DNA of 44,921 nt from JAGQSZ01 sp049647585 (GCA_049647585.1 JBARXY010000006.1:1-44921); one strand, 5' to 3'; counted from the stretch's first letter, positions 15,045 to 23,844 are shown. Notes: generated by a model not told the origin, from the sequence alone. Made by a program: numbers and translations.

Positions 15045-16151
15045 GTGAACGTCCCAGTGACAACACCGCCCCAATCCGCCGCCAATACCGCCACGGCCCC
15101 AGCTGAGACACCGGCGGACTCCCAGGTCGAGAAGATCCTCCTTGCCGCTCCCCGGGGCTTTTGCGCCGGTGTCGAAATGGCGATCAAGGCACTCGCATGG
15201 ATGGTCAGGGCTTTCGATGCTCCCGTCTACTGCTACCACGAGATCGTCCATAACCAGCGCGTTGTGAAACGGTTCCAGGACCTAGGTGTCATTTTCGTCG
15301 ACGACATCTCCGAGGTTCCCGAAGGACGTCCGGTGATGCTCTCGGCCCACGGGTCGGCACCAGAGGTCGTCGAAGCTGCCAAACAACGCGGCGGGTTCGT
15401 GGTCGATGCCGTCTGCCCTTTGGTCACGAAGGTCCACCACGAGGTCAAGGTACGCTCCGGCAAGGGTTACTCGATCGTCTACGTCGGCCATGAAGGTCAC
15501 GAGGAGGCCGTGGGGACCATGGCGGTGGCTCCAGATTCGGTCTACCGGGTTGAATCGATCGAGGAGGTCGATGCCCTACCGATCTTCGAAACACCCGTCG
15601 CGCTCCTGGCACAGACGACCCTTTCGCACCGGGACTGGGCAGATGTCGCAGACGCCACCAAGGAGCGCTTCCCCCAGACGTGGATGCCGGGTAGGTCAGA
15701 TCTGTGCTTCGCGACCACGAATCGTCAATCGGCGCTCATGAACATCGCCGAACGCTGTGACGCCGTGGTCGTCATCGGTTCCGCCAACTCATCCAACACT
15801 GTTGCCCTTGAGAAGCTCGCCCGAGAGGCGGGCTGCGAACGTGTCTTTCGGGTGAACGATCCCGAGGAGCTACCCGGTGACCTGGCCGGAACCGTCGGGG
15901 TCACCGCGGGCGCTTCGGCCCCCGAAGAACTGGTTTCGGCCGTTCTCGAACGTCTCAACCCCCGCGAGGGAGTCGAAGAAATCCGCATAACCGACGAGGA
16001 GGAGTACTTCCCCCCACCACGGAACATGCGAGATCTGCTGCTTGCCATCGATGTTCTCGGAGCATTCGGCCTCGGTGCCGACCCGGTGGATCGGGCTTCG
16101 ATCAATGACCGCTCACTTCCCGCCAGTTCGGTCCTGGCGAACCTGGCCTGA
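15045..16151 (+). CDS. ispH: 4-hydroxy-3-methylbut-2-enyl diphosphate reductase
   Basis: 368 residues. IspH makes IPP and DMAPP in the last step of the MEP pathway using a [4Fe-4S] cluster. The three cluster cysteines are visible: C40 (APRGFCAGVEMA), C124 (DAVCPLVTKVHHE) and C221 (DLCFATTNRQ). Substrate-binding His residues are in YHEIVHNQ and GHEGHEEAVG. The N-terminal 25 residues (Thr/Pro/Ala-rich) extend beyond the usual start. The GTG is supported by a -10 box 7 nt upstream. The CopD-like and kinase-like genes follow closely and are probably in the same operon. Confidence 0.97.
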   Translation: MNVPVTTPPQSAANTATAPAETPADSQVEKILLAAPRGFCAGVEMAIKALAWMVRAFDAPVYCYHEIVHNQRVVKRFQDLGVIFVDDISEVPEGRPVMLSAHGSAPEVVEAAKQRGGFVVDAVCPLVTKVHHEVKVRSGKGYSIVYVGHEGHEEAVGTMAVAPDSVYRVESIEEVDALPIFETPVALLAQTTLSHRDWADVADATKERFPQTWMPGRSDLCFATTNRQSALMNIAERCDAVVVIGSANSSNTVALEKLAREAGCERVFRVNDPEELPGDLAGTVGVTAGASAPEELVSAVLERLNPREGVEEIRITDEEEYFPPPRNMRDLLLAIDVLGAFGLGADPVDRASINDRSLPASSVLANLA

Positions 16152-16163
16152 GGATCACTGACA

Positions 16164-16550
16164 ATGGGCAACCTACGAGACCTGCGTCTCTTCCTGCACG
16201 TCCTGGCGGCTTCGATATGGGTCGGCGGACAGTTCGTCATGCTGGCGCTGTTGCCGACCGTACGCTCCCTCGGTGGTGACGCCGCCAAGATGGCTGGGCG
16301 GGCATACAACCGTTTGGCGTGGCCAGCCTTCGGCGTACTCGTGCTGACAGGAATCTGGAACATCTTCGAGCGTGACCTGGGGTCGTTGCAGCACCCGTGG
16401 ATCGAGATCAAGCTGACCGCCGTGTTCCTGTCGGGCGCTGGTGCGGCGATGCACCAGATGGCCAAGGGCAACGTGGTCATGTTGGCAGTCGGTGGAGCAA
16501 TGTCGTCCCTGCTGGCCGTGTTGGCGATGTACCTCGGGTTCCTTGTCTGA
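16164..16550 (+). CDS. CopD-like four-helix membrane protein
   Basis: 128 residues with about four membrane helices. It begins LRLFLHVLAASIWVGGQF, a segment like that of CopD/DUF2269-type proteins in which a His near the first helix may bind metal or haem. A second conserved-looking piece is RLAWPAFGVLVLTGIWN. GAGGA lies 9 nt before the ATG and the gap from ispH is 12 nt, so it is co-transcribed. Copper or haem handling is only suggested by the family. Confidence 0.75.
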   Translation: MGNLRDLRLFLHVLAASIWVGGQFVMLALLPTVRSLGGDAAKMAGRAYNRLAWPAFGVLVLTGIWNIFERDLGSLQHPWIEIKLTAVFLSGAGAAMHQMAKGNVVMLAVGGAMSSLLAVLAMYLGFLV

Positions 16551-17211
16551 CCAACGCAACCTGGCAGAGCTGATCGCCTCAGAGGCTCCCGTCGGCTCCA
16601 GACGGGCTCTGGCGATCACGTTGGCCATGGTCGATGAGTTGATCGACCTGACCCGCAACGGTCAGAACCCGAGCCGTTTCTCGCCTACGCAGGTCGATCT
16701 GGGAATCGACGGTTCGGTGAGTTTCGATTTTGTCGATGCCAATGCCGGATTCGACGACGAGGAGTGGAGCGAGGTTCCCCGCAGCGCCCGGCCCTCCGAA
16801 TGCGCGGCCTCGGTCGGACACGCGCTCTTCGAGTTGCTGATGGCGAGGGCACCGGTCGATTCCTCCGATGCCTTCGAACCGGGTATCACCTCGAAGCTCA
16901 CACCGGCGCTTTCGTCACTGATCGTGCGCTCGATCTCCGACTCACCCACGCAATGGCCGACACTAGACCTGTGGGCTGCGACTCTTGCACCCCAGGTGCG
17001 GGGATCGGCAACGCCGCCTCCACCCGCTCGAGAGCGTCGGGACCGGAGACGTAGGGTCATCTCGGTCGCCCTTCTGGTGTTGCTGGCCGCGATCTCGGTC
17101 TTGGTCATATCCCAGGCAGCCGGGTGGTGGAACAACGCCACGAGGGATGAAGGGTCGATTTCAGTCGAGCTACACCTAGCCGGAATTCATTCGGAGCGCG
17201 CCACGTCGTAG
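16543..17211 (+). CDS. Kinase-like protein without catalytic residues, C-terminal membrane anchor
   Basis: 222 residues from a TTG that overlaps the upstream gene by 8 nt. Residues about 20-145 read like the lower lobe of a Ser/Thr kinase: FSPTQVDLGIDGSVSFDF (compare the loop before the DFG motif), HALFELLMARAPVD (compare LLYELLTGRxPF) and SSLIVRSISDSPTQWPT (compare the RALSxDPxxRPT helix). No HRD, DFG or ATP-binding lobe is seen, so catalysis is not expected. A basic linker (ERRDRRRR) and one membrane helix (171-191) follow. I infer a membrane-tethered pseudokinase. Its end overlaps the convergent plsC end by 25 bp. Confidence 0.6.
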   Translation: MSDQRNLAELIASEAPVGSRRALAITLAMVDELIDLTRNGQNPSRFSPTQVDLGIDGSVSFDFVDANAGFDDEEWSEVPRSARPSECAASVGHALFELLMARAPVDSSDAFEPGITSKLTPALSSLIVRSISDSPTQWPTLDLWAATLAPQVRGSATPPPPARERRDRRRRVISVALLVLLAAISVLVISQAAGWWNNATRDEGSISVELHLAGIHSERATS

Positions 17212-17858
17212 TAGTGCTGGATGGCGTCACGTAGACGGTCGGTCAGCTCAAGTACCGACTTGTGGGGCACACGTCCAGTCAGCGCAACGTCGGGCAGGAT
17301 CGGTTCACCGATCTGGATGATGACCTTCGCCGGGCGGATGAACTTCGAACCGATGGGCATCGCCCGGTCAGTTCCCGAAATTCCGATCGGAACAATCGGT
17401 ACCCGGCTACGACAGGCCAGCCAAGCGGGGCCTTCGAGCACTTCCTCGACCACTTTCCCGCTACGCCTGCGCCCTTCCGGAAACATCAACAACGGCTCAC
17501 CGTGAGCCAGCGCCTCCTCGCAGTTGCGCAGAGCGCCGCGATCGGGGCGCTCACGATCCACCGGGAAGGCCCCCATACGCTCGAGGAATCTGCCGAACCA
17601 GGCAGCCTTCCACAGCGAATCCTTGGCCATCGTGCGGATGACCGTATTGTGGGGGATGGCCGAGGCGGCGATGAACGCGTCGATGTTTGACCGGTGGACC
17701 GGCGCCACTATGTAGGGACCGGACGCCGGAAGGCGATCTCGGCCGCGGATCTCCAACCGGAACAGCAACCTGGCCAGAATCAGCACGATCAGTCTGATCA
17801 CGCGGTGGATTCGCCGCGACCTGGGTGACATGGCCACGACCTGGTGACGGGCGTTCAC
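17187..17858 (-). CDS. plsC: Lysophospholipid/1-acylglycerol-3-phosphate acyltransferase
   Basis: 223 residues of the PlsC family. The acyltransferase motifs are clear: HRSNID (H55-x4-D60) and FPEGRRR (126-132), plus VPIVPIGISGT for motif IV. A hydrophobic helix lies at about 20-35. It acylates lysophosphatidate in phospholipid synthesis at the membrane. The start is uncertain because the 5' region is made of repeats that each supply ATG or GTG; the GTG at 17858 and the ATG at 17831 (MSPRSRR) are both possible. It is last in the scpA-cmk operon. Confidence 0.88.
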   Translation of the reverse strand: MNARHQVVAMSPRSRRIHRVIRLIVLILARLLFRLEIRGRDRLPASGPYIVAPVHRSNIDAFIAASAIPHNTVIRTMAKDSLWKAAWFGRFLERMGAFPVDRERPDRGALRNCEEALAHGEPLLMFPEGRRRSGKVVEEVLEGPAWLACRSRVPIVPIGISGTDRAMPIGSKFIRPAKVIIQIGEPILPDVALTGRVPHKSVLELTDRLRDAIQHYYDVARSE

Positions 17859-17939
17859 GACTGTCGCCCTTTCACGACTGTCGCCCGTTCATGGTTGTCG
17901 CCCTTGGGTGCCGTCCGTTCATGGTTGCCGTCCGTTCAT
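17855..17939 (-). repeat. Degenerate 17-bp tandem repeats between cmk and plsC
   Basis: About four to five imperfect copies of a 17-nt unit, on the minus strand ATGAACGGACGGCAACC, ATGAACGGACGGCACCC, ATGAACGGGCGACAGTC and GTGAAAGGGCGACAGTC. They fill the 80 bp between the cmk stop and the plsC start. The first copy overlaps the cmk stop (TAATG) and the last runs into plsC. Each unit carries a start codon. Confidence 0.8.
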
Positions 17940-18619
17940 TACGACCTCGCCCCGACAAGGTCGGCTACCAATTCAACGACTGCGTCGATTTCCAGATCGG
18001 TCGAGTCGATGGTGACCGCTCCGTCCGGTTCTACAAGCGGGCTGTCGGAACGCTTCGTGTCCGCAGCGTCGCGTCGGGCCATGTCGTTGGCGACAGCACC
18101 CGCGTCCTCGGCTCCGATCTCGGCCGCCCGTCGACTCGCGCGGACCTCGGGGTCAGCGGTCAGGTACACCTTGAGCAGAGCGTCCGGGAACACGACCGAT
18201 CCGATATCACGTCCCTCGATCACTCCCCCACCGTGGGCTTTCGCCCAGTCGCGTTGGCGTTTCCGGAGCTCGTCACGAACCTGGGAATTGGCGGCCACCG
18301 CACTGACTGCGGCAGACACCTCGGGCCCTCGAATCTGGGTTGTCGCGTCGATCCCGTCGACAAGTACTCCCGACTCGGTGACGCTCAGGTCGACGTCACG
18401 TGCGATCTGGCCGACCAGGTCGATGTCTCCCAGGTCTGCGCCCTGTATGAGCGCCGCAAAGGCAACACCCCGGTACATCGCACCGGTGTCCAGATAGGTG
18501 AGTCCGAGTCGTGTTGCCAGCAGTTTGCCGACCGTCGACTTTCCTGACCCCGCCGGTCCGTCAATCGCTACGACTCGCAGGTCCGCCCCGTTCGAGTCAG
18601 TTTCAGACAAGTTCGTCAC
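17939..18619 (-). CDS. cmk: Cytidylate kinase
   Basis: 226 residues. The P loop GPAGSGKST is at 21-29. LDTGAMYRGVAFAAL and EGRDIGSVVFPDA are family signatures, and RRAAEIGAE with RRDAADTKRSDSPL contribute the arginines that contact substrate. It phosphorylates CMP/dCMP. The GTG start overlaps the aroA stop by 4 nt (GTGA). The N-terminal ten residues before the first strand are likely disordered. Confidence 0.97.
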   Translation of the reverse strand: MTNLSETDSNGADLRVVAIDGPAGSGKSTVGKLLATRLGLTYLDTGAMYRGVAFAALIQGADLGDIDLVGQIARDVDLSVTESGVLVDGIDATTQIRGPEVSAAVSAVAANSQVRDELRKRQRDWAKAHGGGVIEGRDIGSVVFPDALLKVYLTADPEVRASRRAAEIGAEDAGAVANDMARRDAADTKRSDSPLVEPDGAVTIDSTDLEIDAVVELVADLVGARS

Positions 18620-19932
18620 TTTCCAGTCATCCTCAGAGCGTCAAGATCTTGCCAGAAAGCCGGGTAGGTCTTCGCCACGCAGTGCGGATCGGCAATCCGG
18701 ATCCCGTCCGTGACCAGCCCGAGGATGGCAAAGCTCATGGCCATCCGATGATCGTCATAGGTCTGGACAATTCCTGCCCGAGGCGCCCCCGGCTGGACAG
18801 TGAAACCGTCGGGCTCTTCAACTGCTTCGATACCCAACCGGTTCAGTTCGGTGACCACCGCCCGCAATCGGTCGGTCTCCTTCATACGGATGAAACCAAT
18901 TCCCGTGACCCGAGTGGGCGTCGATGCGCGGGTCGCGACCACGGCGAGCGTCTGTGCGACATCGGAGATGTCCGACATGTCGAGCTCCACGCCTCGCAAA
19001 TCGTCGGACCCGACCAGTTCAACGCCGTGGTCCTCCCAGCGGACCTCACAGCCCATCTGCTCGAGGACATTCACAAACGCGATGTCACCCTGTGACGATT
19101 TCCGGCCGAGCCCCTCGATCCTGACCCGTCCTCCGGTGACGGCGGCCGCCGCAAGAAAATAGGACGCTGCGGACGCATCGGGTTCGATCTGGTAGTGATC
19201 CAGCGCCTCATACCGCTGGGGTCCCACTTCGAGACGACGGTACGAGTCGTTGGTTCCCACGACCCCGAAGTCGGCCATCACACCCAGGGTCATGTCGATG
19301 TAGGGCTTGGAGACGAGCTCGGTGACTATCTGTACGCGCAACCCTTGGCGCATTGCCGGCGCTGCCAACAACAAGCCCGACAGGAACTGACTCGATACGT
19401 CCCCACTGAGCTCGACAATCCCGCCGTCGAGGCCACGACCATCGATCTGAACCGGAAGGAAACCGGGCTCCCCCAACGGCTCGATCGAAGCCCCGAGTCG
19501 CGCCAGGGCGTCGAGCAGTTCGCCCATCGGACGAAGCCGTAGGGGCAGTGCTCCGTCGAGAATTACCGTCGAATTTCCGAGCGCCGCTAACGGAGCGACG
19601 AATCGCGATGTGGTGCCAGACAGACGGGCATCGAGGACCGCTCCCTCGTTCGAAGGCAAACCACCGACGCCCAGTACGGAAACGGCGTTGCTGGCTTCGT
19701 CACGGGCGATACCGACCCCCAACTCGGCCAGGCAACTGAGCATCGCCTCGGTGTCGTCTGCGAAGAGAACTCCTGACAACCGTGACTCACCCGATGCCAG
19801 ACCGGCGCAGACGAGCGCCCGGTTGGTGATGCTCTTGGAACCCGGTGGTCGGACAACGGCGTTGATCGGCCCTTGAACGGGCAGAACTTCGATCACATCG
19901 GATGGAATACCCGACAACGGGTCCTCAGACAA
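18616..19932 (-). CDS. aroA: 3-phosphoshikimate 1-carboxyvinyltransferase (EPSP synthase)
   Basis: 438 residues, two inverse alpha-beta domains. Signatures: PPGSKSITNRALVCAGLA (29-46), LSGTTSRFVAPLAAL, VSSQFLSGLLLAAPA, EPDASAASYFLAAAA, RMKETDRLRA and YDDHRMAMSFAILG. It joins PEP to shikimate 3-phosphate. The second substrate segment begins PPGSKS rather than the more common PGDKS, within known variation. It starts with TTG overlapping the tyrA end by 8 nt. It follows tyrA and aroH, so three aromatic amino acid genes are adjacent. Confidence 0.96.
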   Translation of the reverse strand: MSEDPLSGIPSDVIEVLPVQGPINAVVRPPGSKSITNRALVCAGLASGESRLSGVLFADDTEAMLSCLAELGVGIARDEASNAVSVLGVGGLPSNEGAVLDARLSGTTSRFVAPLAALGNSTVILDGALPLRLRPMGELLDALARLGASIEPLGEPGFLPVQIDGRGLDGGIVELSGDVSSQFLSGLLLAAPAMRQGLRVQIVTELVSKPYIDMTLGVMADFGVVGTNDSYRRLEVGPQRYEALDHYQIEPDASAASYFLAAAAVTGGRVRIEGLGRKSSQGDIAFVNVLEQMGCEVRWEDHGVELVGSDDLRGVELDMSDISDVAQTLAVVATRASTPTRVTGIGFIRMKETDRLRAVVTELNRLGIEAVEEPDGFTVQPGAPRAGIVQTYDDHRMAMSFAILGLVTDGIRIADPHCVAKTYPAFWQDLDALRMTGK

Positions 19933-21028
19933 CGTCTCTCACCGTTACCGATCTGCCACTGGCTCGTAACTCCGTGGCGAGATCCTCGGCTCTTGCTGCG
20001 TCGACGACCAGCAGGAGTCGGCCGCCTGTTTCGCCGGCGTTGTGGACTACCTCGATGTCGTAGACGTTTGCCGAGATCTGGGTCGCCAGAGATGTAACGG
20101 CTGCCAGTTCTCCCGGCTTGTCGGGAATCGGAACGCTGACCTCTGCGAGTTCATCCACTTCGGGCACGCCGGTCGGTAGTGACCGCCGTGCATCCTGGGC
20201 AGCGCTGAGACGCTCAAGCAGATCATCTCCAGCGCCTCTGGCGACTATGTCGCGCATCTCCGAAAGCTTGGATGTCAACTCGTCGATGACTTCAAGGATT
20301 GCGTCCCGGTTGTCTGCGCAAATGTCGATCCACATTGTCGGATCCCCAGAGGCGATCCTTGTCATGTCCCTGAATCCGCCTGCAGCCAGGCGCAGGAGAG
20401 CTGAATGTTCCACTGCCCTGTCAGCTGCCAAACCCATGAGGCTGGCAGCTGCAAGGTGAGGGACGTGTGAGACGGTGGCCACCAGTCGGTCGTGGTTTTC
20501 GGGGTCGAGCGTGAGCACCTCGGCGCCCAGCGATCGGACGACTGAATGAACCAGCGCATGCGCATCTGGGTCGGTGCTCGACGTCGGAGTCAGAACCCAG
20601 GTGGCCCCCTGGAACAGATCGGCCCGCGCGCCTTCCACTCCAATGGCCTCGGAGCCCGCCATCGGATGGCCACCGACGAAGCGGGGATTGGAGATCGCCG
20701 AGACGATGGGAGCTTTCACGCTGCCGACGTCGGTGACGACGCCACCACGGGCCAGGGCGGCCTCGACCGAGGCAGCAATGGAACCCACAGGTACCGCCAC
20801 AAAGGTGATCTTGGCCCGGGGGTCCTCAGCGATCTGGTCGATCACTCCCAGTTCAAGTGCCCGCTTCGCACGCAATGGATCGTTGTCGGTGCCGCTGACA
20901 TGCCAGCCGTTGGCCCGCAATGCAGCAGCGATCGACCCGCCGATCAGCCCGATTCCGATGACAGCGGCGCGTGCCGGCACCAGTGGAGAGGTCACGGTCG
21001 GTCTGGGGTCATTCGGGCAGGTCGTCAC
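19925..21028 (-). CDS. tyrA: Prephenate dehydrogenase with ACT domain
   Basis: 367 residues. The NAD-binding loop GIGLIGGSIA is at 25-34. Catalytic-region motifs are HPMAGSEAIGVEGA and SHVPHLAAASL. The ACT domain (about 290-367; VSVPIPDKPGELAAVTSLA) suggests feedback by tyrosine or another amino acid. It oxidises prephenate to 4-hydroxyphenylpyruvate. The GTG at 21028 overlaps the aroH end by 20 nt; a GTG eleven codons later (20995, VTSPLVPARAAV) is also possible. Next to aroH, it forms a chorismate-to-tyrosine pair. Confidence 0.94.
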   Translation of the reverse strand: MTTCPNDPRPTVTSPLVPARAAVIGIGLIGGSIAAALRANGWHVSGTDNDPLRAKRALELGVIDQIAEDPRAKITFVAVPVGSIAASVEAALARGGVVTDVGSVKAPIVSAISNPRFVGGHPMAGSEAIGVEGARADLFQGATWVLTPTSSTDPDAHALVHSVVRSLGAEVLTLDPENHDRLVATVSHVPHLAAASLMGLAADRAVEHSALLRLAAGGFRDMTRIASGDPTMWIDICADNRDAILEVIDELTSKLSEMRDIVARGAGDDLLERLSAAQDARRSLPTGVPEVDELAEVSVPIPDKPGELAAVTSLATQISANVYDIEVVHNAGETGGRLLLVVDAARAEDLATELRASGRSVTVRDVV

Positions 21029-21377
21029 GCAACGACCGGGCCTGCTCGAGGTATACGTGTCGCAGATCGTTCCGAGCGAGGTCGGTATTGATGTGCATCA
21101 TGATCCGCACACACAGCGGCATGGCTCCGGCTATATCGAGCTCTTGGGCGCACATGAGCGGAACGTCCCCGTAGCCCATCCGGCGGGCCGCCACAGCGGG
21201 AAAGACCGAGTGGATGTCGGGAGTGGCCGTGAAAAGGATCGAAACAAGGTCACCATTCTGAAGGCCGTTGCGGTCGATCATCTCGCCGAGGAGTTCTTCG
21301 ACCCGTGCCAGCAGGTGTTCACTCTCATCCAGTTCGAGTGTCGTGGCGCCGCGCAGGGCCTGGACGTTCATCGTCAT
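21009..21377 (-). CDS. aroH: Chorismate mutase, AroH class
   Basis: About 123 residues, the normal length of the Bacillus-type AroH trimer. Motifs: ALRGATTLELDESEHLL with the active-site Arg, LVSILFTATPDIHSVFPA, and VPLMCAQELDIAGAMPLCV followed by RIMMH. It converts chorismate to prephenate, the substrate of tyrA next door. I chose ATG 21377 (MTMNVQALRG) because the protein family begins there. The rluB stop is 10 nt upstream. Confidence 0.95.
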   Translation of the reverse strand: MTMNVQALRGATTLELDESEHLLARVEELLGEMIDRNGLQNGDLVSILFTATPDIHSVFPAVAARRMGYGDVPLMCAQELDIAGAMPLCVRIMMHINTDLARNDLRHVYLEQARSLRDDLPE

Positions 21378-21387
21378 CGCAGCGAGG

Positions 21388-22206
21388 TTAGTTCTGGCCC
21401 TCGTCGCGACCTGAACTGAGTTGTCCCTCGGCCGTGTCGGTAGCTCTTGGACTGCCGGCCGTGTCGGTTGCACCCGGACTGCGATCCACAAGCTTTGCGG
21501 CCCGTTCCAACTCACGGATCTCGTCAATTTCCAGACTGCGGCTCTCCCCCGGGGCGAGTGCTGTGTCCCGCAAGGGGCCGATTCTGGTCCGGACCAGGCG
21601 GGTCACCGGGTGGCCGACCGCTTCGCACATCCGCCTCACCTGGCGATTGCGTCCCTCGTGAATGACGAGCTTGATCACGTTCGGGGCAAGAGATGACGCT
21701 TTGGCGGATGCGGTAGGCCCGTCGTCCAACTCGACCCCGTCACGGAGCTTCCGCAACGCACCTCTCCCGACGGTTCCCTCCACCTCTGCCACGTATTCCT
21801 TCTCCACCCCGAAGCTCGGATGTGTCAGTCGATGGGTCAACTCGCCGTCGTTGGTCAGCAGGATCAGACCCTCGGTGTCCATGTCGAGGCGGCCAACCGA
21901 ATGCACTCGGGGCTCCGATGGAACGAGCGTCACCACGGTCGGACGCCCGCCCGGGTCATCCGCTGTCGTGACGACACCTGCAGGCTTGTTCAGCAGGTAA
22001 TAGACGAGGCCGGGACGCACTCCGATCGGAACGTCGTCGACGGCAACAACGTCATGGTCGACTTCAACCCGTCGCCCAAGAACGGCGACCTCTCCGTTAA
22101 CGGTCACTCGACCCTCATCGATGAGGTCTTCACAGACACGCCTTGAGCCGAATCCGGCTCGCGCCAGAACTTTCTGAAGCCTCTCACCGGTCGAGTCGAG
22201 TGGCAC
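21388..22206 (-). CDS. rluB: 23S rRNA pseudouridine synthase, RluB/RsuA family
   Basis: 272 residues. An N-terminal S4 domain (RLQKVLARAGFGSRRVCEDLI) is followed by the synthase domain with catalytic Asp108 in VGRLDMDTEGLILLTNDG and IHEGRNRQVRRMCEAVGHP. It isomerises uridine in 23S rRNA. The C-terminal 30 residues contain a repeated ATDTA peptide encoded by a short DNA duplication. The GTG start follows the scpB stop by 4 nt. Confidence 0.93.
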   Translation of the reverse strand: MPLDSTGERLQKVLARAGFGSRRVCEDLIDEGRVTVNGEVAVLGRRVEVDHDVVAVDDVPIGVRPGLVYYLLNKPAGVVTTADDPGGRPTVVTLVPSEPRVHSVGRLDMDTEGLILLTNDGELTHRLTHPSFGVEKEYVAEVEGTVGRGALRKLRDGVELDDGPTASAKASSLAPNVIKLVIHEGRNRQVRRMCEAVGHPVTRLVRTRIGPLRDTALAPGESRSLEIDEIRELERAAKLVDRSPGATDTAGSPRATDTAEGQLSSGRDEGQN

Positions 22207-22210
22207 GGGA

Positions 22211-23026
22211 CTAGTCGGTCTCGTCTTCGAGATCGACTATCGATCCCCGTTCTTCGATTCCGGCCAGATCGACGGTCGGTTCGGTCGACTCATCGTCGGG
22301 ATCCGTCGCCGTTTCCTCACTCGGGGAAGCTCCGTCGGCGTGGTCCTCGGAGACCGCAGCATCGGCGTCGGCGCTAGTTGTGGCGTCGTCGCCGGCGCTG
22401 TTGGTTTGGCCGTCGGTCGCCGATGCTGCGGTTGCCGCCTCGTCACCAGTCCCACTGTCCTCGTTCTCGTCGAAACGAAGGCCGTGCTCGAGTCGCTCCA
22501 CCACGTCGGCACCAGGTATGAAGTCGCCCAGCGACGGAAGATCTTCGACCGAGTTGATGCCGAGTCGCTCGAGAAACAGCTGAGTCGTGCCGAACAGCGA
22601 TGCCTGACCAGGGCCAGCGTCACGACCGGTTTCGTCGATGTAACCCCTCTGCTGGAGAGTCCTGATGACCCCGTCGACGTTGACGCCTCGGATCGCTGCT
22701 ACCTGCGCCCTCGAAATGGGCTGCTTGTAGGCGACGATCGCCAGAGTCTCCAGCGCCGCGGCCGACAATCTGGCGGACTGGCCCGTGAGCACATATCGCT
22801 CGACATAGGCCTCGCAGTCCTCGTGGCTCTGATAACGCCAGCCACCGGCGACCTTCACAAGGCGGAAGCCTCGCCCCTCGGCCTCGTAGGAACTGGCGAC
22901 CTCTTCGAGGATTTCTTCGACAGCCACCGGGCTAAGTTCAACCAGTTGGGCGAGCAGCGCCGGGTCAGCTGGCTGATCGGCGACCATGATGATCGCCTCC
23001 AGGGCACGCCGTGCCTCATCCTGCAT
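22211..23026 (-). CDS. scpB: Segregation and condensation protein B
   Basis: 271 residues. The conserved part (about 1-165) has two winged-helix domains: ARRALEAIIMVADQPADP, LSAAALETLAIVAYKQPI, RAQVAAIRGVNVDGVIRTL and FGTTQLFLERLGINSVEDLP. ScpB bridges ScpA and SMC in chromosome compaction. An unusually long acidic, low-complexity tail (about 185-271, rich in Asp, Glu, Ala and Thr) is added. GGAG lies 6 nt before the ATG. The gap from scpA is 38 nt. Confidence 0.95.
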   Translation of the reverse strand: MQDEARRALEAIIMVADQPADPALLAQLVELSPVAVEEILEEVASSYEAEGRGFRLVKVAGGWRYQSHEDCEAYVERYVLTGQSARLSAAALETLAIVAYKQPISRAQVAAIRGVNVDGVIRTLQQRGYIDETGRDAGPGQASLFGTTQLFLERLGINSVEDLPSLGDFIPGADVVERLEHGLRFDENEDSGTGDEAATAASATDGQTNSAGDDATTSADADAAVSEDHADGASPSEETATDPDDESTEPTVDLAGIEERGSIVDLEDETD

Positions 23027-23064
23027 CTGCTACTCCGAAGGATCTGGGGTCAGTTGAGGGTTCG

Positions 23065-23844
23065 TCAGCCGTTGTAGGCATCGACGAGTTCCAGCGCATC
23101 TGCACCGGAAACCTCGCCAGCCTGCCACACGACTTCGATATCGCCGAACGTATGGGGCTGGCGAAGGTCGACCAGTCCCTGCTTGAACAACTCGAGCAGG
23201 GCCAGGAAGTGAACAACCACCTCGAGACGTTCGCCCAGCGATGCGGTCAACTCGCGGAACGAGACCCGTCCGCGTCTTGGAAGCTCGACACACAGATCAG
23301 CGACCGCGTCGATGACACTCGCCCTGATCGGTGCGACGTGGAACAGATCGATATGGACCTGAGGCTTGGGTTCCATCGCCTTGAGGAAGGCGCTGCGAAG
23401 TCGGTCAGGCGAAACACCCTCGAGCAGGTCTGGCGCTAGGTCGAGGAACCGCTCATCGGGACCGACAGTCCGGGCGACACTACGGGCCGCGCCTGAGTGC
23501 AGAGATTCGAGCACCCGCGCAGCATCCTTGAATGTCTTGCATTCGAGCAGGCGGGAGAGAAGCAGATCCCGCTCCTCCCACAGCGACAGGTCCTCGTCTA
23601 GGTCCAGATCGTCGTCGTCGGGAAGTAGTCGCTTGGTCTTCAACTCCACCAAGGTGGACGCAATCAGCAGAAACTCCGTAGCCACCTCCAAATCGAGATG
23701 ATCCATCCGTGTGAGCTCGATGATGTAGGCATCGACGATGGTAGAGAGGTTCACCTCGTAGAGGTCGACCTGCTCACGGAGGATCAGATGAAGGAGAAGG
23801 TCGAAAGGGCCTTCGAACACTGGGGTCTGAACTGCGTAGGCCAC
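23065..23844 (-). CDS. scpA: Segregation and condensation protein A
   Basis: About 259 residues. The N-terminal SMC-binding helix region is FEGPFDLLLHLILREQVDLYEV; LEVATEFLLIASTLVELKTK and the C-terminal winged helix (VVHFLALLELFKQGLVDL) follow. ScpA is the kleisin that closes the SMC ring. I prefer the GTG at 23844 because TACAAT lies 6 nt upstream and the protein family starts near VQTPVFEGP. An in-frame ATG at 23874 would add ten residues. It heads the eight-gene operon ending in plsC. Confidence 0.93.
   Translation of the reverse strand: MAYAVQTPVFEGPFDLLLHLILREQVDLYEVNLSTIVDAYIIELTRMDHLDLEVATEFLLIASTLVELKTKRLLPDDDDLDLDEDLSLWEERDLLLSRLLECKTFKDAARVLESLHSGAARSVARTVGPDERFLDLAPDLLEGVSPDRLRSAFLKAMEPKPQVHIDLFHVAPIRASVIDAVADLCVELPRRGRVSFRELTASLGERLEVVVHFLALLELFKQGLVDLRQPHTFGDIEVVWQAGEVSGADALELVDAYNG

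Noticed and set aside
17855..17939. CRISPR array
   Set aside because: The units are contiguous 17-mers without unique spacers.
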